Positions 54,347 through 64,000 of a DNA stretch of 64,000 nt are shown in pieces (the first letter of the stretch is position 1; each line of letters opens with the position of its first letter). The stretch covers positions 372,001 to 436,000 of the forward strand of contig JBAMDO010000579.1 in NCBI GenBank assembly GCA_037074765.1. Direction: 5' to 3'. Under the pieces are notes generated by a model. The model worked only from the letters and a program-made list of their open reading frames with translations. It ran no database searches and was not told where the DNA came from. This stretch comes from Mansonella perstans (lineage: Eukaryota > Nematoda > Chromadorea > Rhabditida > Onchocercidae). The translations under genes were made by a program, and so were the position numbers.

Positions 54347-57080
54347 ATTTCAATCTCTTTACCACTCTCGAAATTTTCCATTCTGTGCCCTCTCTTATTC
54401 TATTAAACCTATTAAACAGTCTATAAAACTCAAAACAATCACATTTTGTTTAGAAGTGAGATGAATTAATTATTGATTTATTCTTGAATTCTCAAGTATC
54501 CGCATTGTTTTTAGTTCTCTATATCCCATCCCTTTCATTTTTCTAATCAAATTTTTACCTCCAAATTTCAAATTTTCAAAAAAATTTTATTCCTGCCAAT
54601 ATAAATTTGCAACTGCCAAGTTTTTCGGATTACCGAATGTTTCAATTTTCCATTTTTTCGGAACTTTCCTGAAGATAAATTTGTGTTTTACAAGTAGTTA
54701 CACTTTTAATCTTTTGTTCCTTTTTTTACACATCCTTTTTTCGCTTCTTTGCGATGAACTGATTTCCATTAATAAAATAATTACTTAATTCGGGAACTTC
54801 ATTCAATGTTTTTTGTGTGATGAATAGTGTTCTCAACTGTCCTTTATACTATCACAAAAAGAGTTTGCAAAATCTGGCTTTTACTCCCGGGAAATCGTGC
54901 ATTCGAATGTGCCTTACAATAATGATTTTATTATAATTTTGCTTTGTCTATGAATGGCAATTTGATATGATATGGATGTTTGTCATCTTTAAATATGTGT
55001 GTTTTTCGAATTAGAAATCTTCTGTTTCTACAGTGGAGCTGCCGAATTAGAAATCTTCTGTTTCTACAGTTGTTTTATGCTTATTCTCAATCCAAGCAAT
55101 TGCGATGTTTTTATTATCATTATTGTCGCTGCTGCTATTACCACTGTTTTTATTTTTAGTGCAGATCTAATGCTTATATTTATATCATCCATGCGATATT
55201 CTCAATAGTTTGAACGGAAAGAAACCACTGAATTGCTGTGATATGCGGAAAATTCAACAACGTCATATTTCATTCGAATGCAATATTGCTTATTAGGAAT
55301 TCTTTTTTTATAAACATCTTAGCAGCTGTATAAATTGTGCAAAATGAACTATGAATTTCAATATTTCAACTTTGTTACAAAGTTTTGTTACAAAACTGAT
55401 TGAGTGGTTGAGTCAATCAGAAAATAGAAAGTTAAGAAAGATGGGAGATTAGAAGAATCTTCTTATCTAACTGTGAACTTCTCAGTTCATTCTTATTTAC
55501 TATTTCCGATTCAATTCAGAAGAAAAAGGAGAAGAGGGAATGCTCTTTTATTTGGATTTCAGATATACGCATGTGCATTCTACCTGAGGTATCAACCAGT
55601 CTTCTCATTAACAAATATGTTTTCATTGTATAACAGCAGTCTTTTTATCAATAAATTTACAAACCGAAGCACAGATTTTAATTTACAAATGGTTAAACTT
55701 GCGAACGAAGTTATAATCACGCAATTTAGATATCACATAAGTTAACATCTACCATGTTAGCTAAAATGGAATTAAAATTTGAAAAAATATACTGAAGTTC
55801 ATAAATTGAAATGTTCTTCTATTCTTAAAAATTCCAAGCAATATGAGTAAATAGGCAAATATATTGGGGATTGAAATTTGAAACAAAACACAATTTAATA
55901 CATAAAATACTTCCGAAATATCTTCCTCTCCTTCACTTTTGCTGGGCGAAGCTTTCTTCCCATAGCATTGTAATAATTTGCAACGTTTGCTTATGAGATG
56001 ATTTATTTTATTAAACTTTAGTAAGGAATGAATTATCCGCACAACAAATCATATAATCATTAAATGCTTATGAGATAATTTATTTTATTAAACTTTTGCT
56101 TACGAGATAATTTATTTTATTAAACTACATTTGACATAAAATCAATCAGCCATTACAAAAAATGTACTGAAAAAATAAAATTCATTACAAAAAAATGTAC
56201 AAAAAATATACAAATGTTATGGGGAAGTCAAATGGTGATAAATAGCAAAGAACTATCACGTAGATGAATTATCTACCAAACTCTCGACAAGCAGTTTTAT
56301 TTTTGCATTAATCGATATTCTATAAAGACTCATTTGACAAACGAAAAGCTCGACATATTGAACTGACAGTTTTCTTAAATTATAAACTAGGAATTAACTA
56401 CCATATAATTGGCTGTTATAAACATAGTGATTCTCTCAAATCTCTTCTCCAAGGTTTTTTGTTGGATGATAAAAGATGATTCATTACAAAAAAAAGAAAG
56501 AAATTTGCAAAAATGAAACTGAAAATTTCATTAACTTCTTGTCAGCACGTTGATAACATGTGCTACTTCTATTTTTGTGTGATAAATTGAGTGTTTAAAA
56601 CAGAATGGCTGTTCATAAACACAATGATGTTCTAAAATTTCTTCTCTAAAATCTTTTATCAGATGATACTTAGTGAAGTAATTTCAGCTTAGGATGACTA
56701 AGAGGTGTTTAATGATCAAAGCTCGAAGAGTTGCTTTTGTTTTAACTTCATTCGCATTTGTAACACTTGTCATTTGAGCAGAATGAAAATTCATTTTCAT
56801 TTGCAGATAAACAACTGAGTTACTTGGAAGTTCTTTTCTGTATTTCTTAAAAGTGAGAGAAATTGAAGAAGTACTGTTGTCTGTTATCATTATGTAAAAA
56901 TAACTAAGTTAATAGATCCAATGCCCTACTTTAGATTCATTTCGCCACTATCTCATCGAGAAACAGCAACAGTAGCGATATTTTGTGAAGGAGTTGAAGC
57001 TTGAACTCGAGTTCCTTACAGAGTTAGATTTATGAATAGTTCGAAGAGGAATAGGGACATCTTTACAACATTTTTTTCAG
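54347..57080. other. 3' UTR of unc-87-like gene and intergenic DNA
   Basis: Contains the candidate AATAAA (54771) and then AT-rich DNA with small direct repeats: a 36-bp duplication starting at about 55007 and 55043 (cgaattagaaatcttctgtt), and three copies of gagataatttattttattaa near 55993, 56068 and 56103. No coding region is supported. The frame at 56684-56890 (minus) is rejected. Confidence 0.5.
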
Positions 57081-57130
57081 CCATCAGCAAATCCGCACTA
57101 TCATTCGCACAAATCAACTAAATTGTGAAG
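57081..57130 (+). other. Possible upstream exon of the short CLIK gene
   Basis: Flanked by a strong acceptor (tttttttcag) and donor (GAAG|GTATAT). One frame (HQQIRTIIRTNQLNCE) leaves phase 1 and would join in phase to the next exon (57820 onward) as EETMEGG. This mirrors the phase-1 first intron of the unc-87-like gene. No start codon is present, so it would need a further 5' exon or be a leader exon. Confidence 0.3.
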
Positions 57131-57824
57131 GTATATCATCATAACGGTTATACTATTGTACTGTTGTCAATAGCTGCAGGATTCGTTTCTGAACTGATCA
57201 CACTACGTGAAAATTTATTTGAAACATATGGCAAACAATACTACACCCACTTCACGTTAGTTTTATTTTTCTTGAAATATTATGAATAGCTATTGATTGT
57301 CTCAAGATAGCTACCAGAAAACTTTCGTTCGAAGGATTTTCATCTTGGAAGAAATTAGATTTTGATTCACTCTTTTTATAATTAAGCATTTGTTATTATA
57401 ATTATACTTGATTAAATTTGAATAACAGTTTACATGTGGTTTTCTTCACAAGTTCTTAAACAGATGATATTTAATATATATGAATATATTAGTAACCTAT
57501 ATCATTTTAATTCAGAATTGCGATCCATTCTAATAGGCTTCCAATACTGGTAATTAACTTGTAAAAACTAATAATTCGACCTATTTCCGAAACCACTGGC
57601 AGTTTGTAGCGCAGGAAATTAAATTAATATCAGGATTACCAGTTATAAAAATGAACTTTCTGAGATTTCCTGGAAAAACCTACCAACTCTATGTTAGCCA
57701 TGATTTTATGCATTCATTAATCACTTACAACATCAAACCACTATGCTTTAAATTTAAAATTTCACTTCTTTTAAAAGAAATAAAATAGATTTTTCATCAG
57801 CTTCAGTGATTCATTGCAGAAACC

Positions 57825-59597
57825 ATGGAAGGTGGCTTGAAGATTGCACGCGCACAGGCACCGATCGCGACGGAAAATGAAAGACGTACACGTAGCGGTA
57901 AATTCACTCTTGCACAGTTACGACAAACTGATGCTTTGATACCGCTACAATCCGGAACAAATCAGTTTGATTCACAAAAAGTTAGCTTATTTATCATAAT
58001 TTCTGAAACGCTTCATTTACTCTTTTCACCCTTATTTTCACTTTACGAATTCTTTAGTTATTTCAAAAGCAGTTAGAGAGTGAAGGACTGATATCATCAT
58101 GTATTATGACTAGTACACCTGAAGTTATTTCAGAATCAAATCATTAATATTCTTCTTTTTCTTCGCCATTTACATTATGTGTCGAGCTTCGCAAAGATTA
58201 ATCAATCGGTTAATTAAAAAATTAATCAAGAATTTTTTTTAAATTAGAAATAAGGAGTTTTTAATTGCATTTAACAACTTTTTTTAAAAATGAATTTCTT
58301 GCAAAACTTTGTTAAAAAAGCAATCAGCTGGTAAACTTTTGCGATATCAGGTTTTTATCGACTTCACTGTTCCAAAGAAATATAAAATACTGAAGAACAT
58401 CTGATATTCTAATGAAATTAGCCTGTTTTGAACGCAATTAAAATTTGGAAAATGTGTAAAATTCGAAGCTTGCGATACGACCATAAAAACCAAAAGTCTT
58501 GCATCGTGATGACTGTATGGTCAAATTTTCGGAGCATTTTACTACTATTTGCATTTCCAAATCTATTCTGATTATTTTTCACTAGGTTGGACCGGTCAGT
58601 ACCACGGTACATTCCACCTTCATCATTAGTAAGCAGATTCCTTGTCAGGTAAGAATAGCAGGTTGTTATATAAGTGGTCATATGTATATAGAAATGAACG
58701 ATGCGGTCTATACAAAAATTGCAATAATTTAATTAAATGAAAGTTAATTTTCTCGAATTTCCGTCGCATCTAAAGCTTTCTTAATCAAAATAACTATGTA
58801 ACTGCTTCTTGAAAATTTACAGATTATTAATTTCGACATACTGTGGAAGCCAGTTAAAGTTTCAGTTTGATGGTGAATATGGAAAATAATAGGCTCATTA
58901 GTGCCTATTTTTATAGCAGTAAAAATAGATAAACATGTTTGCGACTAGTGGTTGCATGGACGCTCGTAATAAATTAGGACTAAGTATTATCGGCAAATTG
59001 CACTTTAAGAGTAATTCGGCTGATCTCAATGATTGCAATTTCAGTCTGCTCAATTCAGATCAAGGTGGTGAGCGTGATGACATAGGATTCATCGCTAAAC
59101 ATTGAACTTGCATACGCTGAAAATACGTATCTAATAAGAGACTTTGTGATTCACCTTCACCGATACATTATCCGTGCGAAGCAATGTTCGTGAATTTGCA
59201 GGGAAAAACGGGTTTTGGTACTCCTCGTAACACTTCTCTCAATGTGCAATTTGCTGATAGTGGCAAAAGATGGACAATTGAGCAACTGAGAGCTACCGAT
59301 TCAATCATTCGATTACAGTCCGGAACTAACAAATGTGATTCACAGGTAAATCCATAAAAATCGAAATTTGGGAAGTAAGAAGTACCGTAGTTACGTGTGA
59401 TGGGAAATTTTCAGAAAGGAATGACTGGATTCGGAACACCGCGTGATGTTCGAGGTAAGCATTTAAAGCAACTGTGGGAATCAGAGTTTCCTGAAGAGAC
59501 GGTAGAAGAAATCCCACAAACAGATCCCGTAAATGCAGCACCACGAAATCTTACCAAACAACCACCAGCTATATCGCCAAAATCAAATCTTCATTAG
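57825..59597 (+). CDS. Short CLIK-repeat protein, tandem paralog of unc-87
   Basis: Exons 57825-57980, 59202-59345 and 59415-59597 join to 160 aa plus TAG. Residues about 25-37 (SGKFTLAQLRQTD) repeat the spacer of the neighbouring unc-87-like protein, followed by a first CLIK repeat (IPLQSGTNQFDSQK|GKTGFGTPRNT). A second spacer (KRWTIEQLRATD) and a second CLIK repeat (IRLQSGTNKCDSQ|KGMTGFGTPRDV) follow, then the RGKHLKQLWESEFPEE tail, closely matching the unc-87 C-terminus (KGKHLKRIWELEYPEE). So it is a duplicate with two repeats and a Pro/Ala-rich extension. Likely actin-binding, like C. elegans CLIK proteins, but weaker with fewer repeats. The acceptor tcattgcag lies 5 nt before the ATG (SL1-like). 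Two AATAAA motifs follow at 59621 and 59722. The 1.2-kb intron holds a 56-codon ORF. Confidence 0.88.
58935..59105 (+). CDS. 56-aa ORF inside the first intron of the short CLIK gene
   Basis: ATG to TGA, 56 residues beginning MFATSGCMDARNKLGLSI and ending DDIGFIAKH. Composition is balanced, unlike random AT-rich frames here. It ends about 100 nt before exon 2. Donor-like GTGAGC occurs within (about 59068), but no phase fits exon 2. No domain recognised; it may be a small independent gene, an alternative exon, or chance. Confidence 0.25.
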   Translation: MFATSGCMDARNKLGLSIIGKLHFKSNSADLNDCNFSLLNSDQGGERDDIGFIAKH

Positions 59598-61605
59598 ATT
59601 TTAATTGTTACAATCATGAGAATAAAAACAGGCTACAGAATGTTATACTCTTGAAGATATATTTCATTGTAATCTTTAGTATAATTCTAACTTCAAAATA
59701 ACAAATATATAAATTTGTGAGAATAAAGCAGTCAGAAAATAAACAGTGAAATGTGTTTAATTAAATCCTTGCTTAATTAACTCCTTTGTTTTTTTTTTTT
59801 TTTATTTTTTCTCTAACATTTTAAAAGTGAGAGTGTGAACATTTGACATCTCTTGCTGTTTCAATCGAAAAGTTCACTCTATTTACAAGTTTTCATTTCC
59901 GTTTACTCTTAATTGAACATATAATTATTTTGTCAGAATGATAAGTGATTTTTTTTTTCTCAACAATGTCAATAAATAAATAAAAGTAATAAATGCAATT
60001 AAATGAATTGTTACTGAGCTTTTAGCAATTTAATGCTTTCTAAAAAATTCAAAAATAAAAGCATAAAAGAAGCATTCGAAATGAGCAAAAGCTCAAATAA
60101 CTAAAAGCTTTTTTTTCGCTTCAAAGAATTCAAAGAAAATGAACGATCGTTTATTCATAAAAATATGAATTTTAAATTAGCATTAAGTAAATTTAAGTTT
60201 CTATCGCATAAAAATGAGAGGAGACAGAAAATTAAAACGGCACTAAATGAACTCAGTCCATCAAATTGTCAGATAATGATCAGTAGTAGAAGGCCAGATC
60301 AGATCATCTATAGTTCCGCCAAAGAAACGATGTCCAATTTGTCTTCCATAATTTTCTACAAAATTTTCCAATTTTCTCTAGTGATTTGCCTCACCTGACT
60401 CTCATATTTCATCCCGGTAAAAACTAGTGAAAAAAAGATGAACAGTAAAGAAATAAGTTTGTTTAGTAAATTTCAAACAAGACTCGAATGAGTAATGTCA
60501 ATTTCTTGATTCCAATTATAGAATGGATTAAACAGATTTGAATGTCAAATATTTACAAAATTCAGCTTACAGCTTTAGTTTTAACAGAACCATTAAAAAG
60601 TTGAAATGAAGAGAAAGCTAATATCAACTAATTTCTGAGTGTCACACAATCTTCCAATTAAGAAAATGCCTATGTGTGAATTCAAAAGACAATTAATGTG
60701 ACTGTTTTCAAGTCGGCATAGATCAAAATAATATTATGAAGACTTTGTCAATAGCACCTTGTTTAAACTGATTAACTTTTTTGCTGAATTTAAAAATTTT
60801 GTAGATATGATATATAATGTAAGCTTTTGTTTACTTGATCAGTACAGATGAATATTTGTGTTAGAATGCTTATTTGGAGAAATTAAATTTTGTACCTTTG
60901 TTACTTTGACTCTTTGAATTGAATCCAGTTCAAATCTTTTTGTCCTGCTATTTGATTTCTCATTATTTAAGGAGAAATGGTACCTATTGAATAAGTATCA
61001 AAACATCAAAGAACATAAGTCTAAAATTTCAATCAGGTTAATAGATTGTAAATATCTAACAAAGAATAACATGAAACATTTGATAGAAATACAGGTGAAT
61101 TATTATTATTCAATCATTTTATTTAGACATTAAAAAGTGAATTGTAATCCCAAAATTAGTGCTACTTTAAAATGCAAATAATATAACATTTATGAATAGA
61201 AGGTAAGTAATATACGATAAACTTTATAACAAGTGGACAATCTCGTTATTAGCGCTTAGCAAATTACATATTTAACATGAAAAATGATAGGTACCAATAT
61301 TTAGTACTGTAACTGGTACTGTAACTGTAATTGTAATTTAGTACTGTAAAGTGTAGTTTAGTACTGTAATGTAATCGACCATACAGCAATAAACGGTAAT
61401 TAGTTTGATACTTAGCTGATATTACGTTGCAATAGTTTACAGGAATCTCGACTGGATTGATTGCGTCCTTAATTAAAGATCATAGAATGAAAGACTCGGG
61501 AAGTGCAGTGCGGGAGAGAAATTGGGGGAGGGATGGGTTGTGGTGGCAGTTAGGACGTTGAATCAATGTTTTAATGATTTGTCATTTTCATCTTCATTTG
61601 TTTAG
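59598..61605. other. Intergenic region between the CLIK gene and BDP1
   Basis: AT-rich. The plus-strand frame at 60165-60398 (77 codons) has no supporting feature. Near 61310-61375 several copies of tagtactgtaa occur. The end contains BDP1 5' flanking DNA, including a G-rich stretch (about 61500-61550). Confidence 0.5.
61601..61605 (+). promoter_or_regulatory. Probable SL trans-splice acceptor for BDP1
   Basis: catttgtttag ends at 61605, 36 nt upstream of the BDP1 ATG, with no upstream coding exon. Confidence 0.4.
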
Positions 61606-61641
61606 AATATCAACCACTGTGAGTGACAACACGTCTTCATA

Positions 61642-64000
61642 ATGTTGCGACGTTGTCGCATACAGGTGAGATACATTTATACCTTTACGTGAGATACATT
61701 TATACCTTTACGTGAGATACATTTATACCTTTACGTGAGATACATTTATGACCTTACATGAGATACATTTATAGCTTTACGTGAAATACATTTATAGCTT
61801 TACGTGAGATACATTTATACCTTTACGTGAGCTTTACGTTCATCATTTTCATGCACATTTACATTGGAAGTTTTAGAAATAAATTAGCTATAAATGTATT
61901 CACTGCTTTATTTTGCATAGGGATTCATTCATTTAAATAATTTAGTTTTTTCTTTATAGGCACGTCCAAATATTGCAAGCGGGACAAAGAAAAATGTTTC
62001 ATTAAAACCGAGATCTGTTTCACCAATTAAGAGGCAATCAAATGATGCATTACCATTGTCCATCACAGGATTGATGCAGGAGGAAAAGAGCATGGTAGAA
62101 ACCTCAAGAGGAACTGCTGGTGAGGTCCAAGAACTGCAATTTATGCCCGCTGTTGTCGAATCAGTTTTAAATGATTTAGATGAAGCTGGAGCAAACACTC
62201 CAACAGGTAACAAGGAATTGGACTATTTAATTTTGTATGAAATCAGTTTTCATAATATCCGCATTAATAAAGTAAATTAAATTTAAATGATTGTCAGGAT
62301 TATACAGAAAATTTGATAGAATGTTAATCGGTTGAAATTTTATGTCATGAAAATTCAGTTATTCACTTCCCCAAAGTTTTAGATCAAATAGTGAGGTTAA
62401 TATTTTAGGTGAAATTTCACCCGCCAGTGACTATACAACCGAATCATTAACACGTTTAAAATCATCTCAACTTGTTTATAAATCTCATGGTAATTCTTCA
62501 CCAAAATCATCTAGATCAAATTCGCCACTAAAATCACCAGTTACTGTTGCAGGTTCCATGTAAGTTGTTTAAATTTACCTAGCCACTGGTGTTTCCTGCA
62601 AAAAACCAGTTAACATTTTTAAGAACTCCTCTTGTTTTTGCTGGTGATTAAAACAGTAAATGTGTAATCTTTAAATCCAGTGGCATTCATTTGTATTCAT
62701 TGGTATTTATTGATACTAAGTTTTTATTGGCAGAATTCGTTTAAATTTGGATTTAGGAGCAGATTCTGAGATTTCTTAATTCGCGTTTGATTTCATGATT
62801 GAAATGTTTTCAGCTCTCCAACTGTAACTGAACAATCATTTACACAGCGTTTAAGAACTGCATCTTTCGCTTCTCCCACCAAGAATGATAATCCACCGAA
62901 AGTGAGGTATATGAATTAGGGTATTGTTTTCGCGAATCATAGCTCGCATCTTTGATTTCCACTCCTTTGAATAATTGGCTGATTGATTTCCTATATCCAA
63001 ACCTATACGAAATATATGAAACGCATAAGTAGTAAATGTTGTATTTCAGGAAGAAATTTACCGGCAGTGAGCCTTTAGATCCAAAAACAATGACTATGCA
63101 AGATTTAATTTTTTGGAATCCGAAGAATGAAAAAGTAACTTTATTGCCCTTTTCTTCTTTCACTCTATTGTTAATGTTTTTCTACCTACATGTTGCGACT
63201 GATAATTACTTAGCTTTTCTTCAGTTAAAGCAAGCTTTTCACTTTAGAGGTTACATGATGATTCTCGAAAAAAAAGGAAAGACAGTGTAACAGATTTGGA
63301 AATCGTGAAAAAAAATGATTTCGAAAGTAAGCAGAAAACGATCCAAAAATCTGCTTTTGCTGCTCCACAGGTAGTTAATTGCCTTTATTTGTTCATACTA
63401 CCGTTTTATTTGTCATTTGTAATTAAGGTATTTCTATGGTAAGAATTTCCGTCTATATTTGGTTCAACATTTCCAGGTTAAAATAGCAGCTGATGGTTCT
63501 TTGGTTATTGATGAATCGAGTTTGACAATTACGAAAGAAAATGATTCGAATGTTTGGGAAACTGTAGAAGAAGTATGGTACACGAATTTGCTTTAGAAGG
63601 AAATAGTTTCATATATTATAGAAAAATGAGGCTTCAAACATAGTTTTTAAAGCGAAGGGAAGAATGTAATCAACTGTTCTAAACATACGATTGAGTTTTG
63701 GAGCTGCTGTGGAATTCGATCTAAAAAGAAATTAAAAAATTAACTGGTTGTGTATTCTCTTCCTTGGGGAAAAAAATAATTTTCTTTTTATAGGATCGCG
63801 CAAATAAGAAACTTAATTCAATGAGCTTTCGAAAAAGGCCATTCTGCAGGGGTAATCCTTGGAGTGAATTGGAAACCGATCTTTTTTATGACATTTTAAG
63901 GTAACTCTTTTTCAGTTTTCTTATGATTTTGAACTAATCGTTTGAACCTGGACGAAACTGTTTTATTTTTATTAGTTTCTTATTTTTAGTGAAGTGCGTT
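61642..64000 (+). CDS. BDP1: BDP1 / TFIIIB B'' subunit, partial (runs off the right edge)
   Basis: Component of TFIIIB that, with TBP and BRF1, recruits RNA polymerase III to tRNA and 5S genes. Exons 61642-61665, 61960-62206, 62409-62559, 62814-62906, 63050-63134, 63248-63370, 63477-63572, 63794-63900 and 63990 to the edge join in phase. The N-terminus MLRRCRIQ|ARPN matches the BDP1 family start (FRRxRLSVxPN). A Ser/Pro-rich low-complexity region follows, then the conserved DPKTMTMQDLIFWNPKNEK block (human: SKMTMRDFIYYLPDNNP). Next come VKIAADGSLVIDESSLTI, a second family signature, then SFRKRPFCRGNPWSELETDL, the entry into the SANT/Myb domain. The window stops there. Intron 1 begins with a 23-bp tandem repeat. 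Confidence 0.93.
61666..61826. repeat. 23-bp tandem repeat that starts at the BDP1 intron 1 donor
   Basis: Seven copies of a 23-bp unit beginning gtgagatacatttatacc (61666, 61689, 61712, 61735, 61758, 61781, 61804) plus a partial copy. Copy 1 begins at the intron's own GT. Copies 2, 3 and 7 are identical to it; copies 4-6 carry 1-3 changes each. Confidence 0.95.

Overview
This is eukaryotic DNA, almost certainly from a parasitic nematode and most likely a filarial worm. The sequence is strongly AT-rich. Genes are cut into short exons by introns that end in TTTCAG-like acceptors. Several start codons lie only 4-39 nt downstream of such an acceptor, as expected for SL1 trans-splicing. The window also carries a seven-repeat CLIK/calponin-like muscle protein of the UNC-87 / Onchocerca OV9M type. 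No bacterial genes, tRNA, rRNA, CRISPR array or intact transposon was recognised. Genes were found by joining exons by hand across GT-AG (and one GC-AG) introns with phases checked; each joined model is open from start to stop, except the APC11-like gene.

Layout. 0-4.2 kb: no firm gene, one small block open on both strands near 0.5-0.9 kb. 4.19-8.77 kb (-): 16-exon DDX41/Abstrakt DEAD-box helicase. 8.8-24.9 kb: gene-poor, with only small candidates: a two-exon minus-strand model (9.94-12.05 kb), a 57-residue single-pass membrane ORF (14.8-14.9 kb), an exon-like block at 15.15 kb, and tandem repeats of 37, 90 and 27 bp. 24.9-27.1 kb (+): unrecognised coiled-coil protein. 28.2-29.8 kb (-): four-helix membrane protein. 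30.7-32.8 kb (+): ESF2/ABT1 ribosome-biogenesis factor. 35.6-36.3 kb (-): APC11 RING subunit whose frame is broken as written. 37.9-41.8 kb (+): five-exon polytopic membrane protein of unknown family. 47.7-54.3 kb (+): unc-87-like gene with seven CLIK repeats; its 3.8-kb first intron holds a frame-disrupted coding-like block. 57.8-59.6 kb (+): short tandem paralog with two CLIK repeats. 61.6 kb to the right edge (+): BDP1 (TFIIIB B''), cut by the window end just inside its SANT domain.

The recognisable genes are mostly housekeeping: RNA helicase/spliceosome (DDX41), small-subunit rRNA processing (ABT1/ESF2), Pol III initiation (BDP1) and ubiquitin-dependent cell-cycle control (APC11). The CLIK pair belongs to actin-filament maintenance in muscle. 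Apart from the CLIK tandem duplication I see no functional cluster, and no gene pair is close enough to argue for an operon. The best leads for something undescribed are the APC11 frame break, the small ORFs in the gene-poor zone, the coding-like debris inside the unc-87 intron, and a minisatellite that repeats the BDP1 first 5' splice site.
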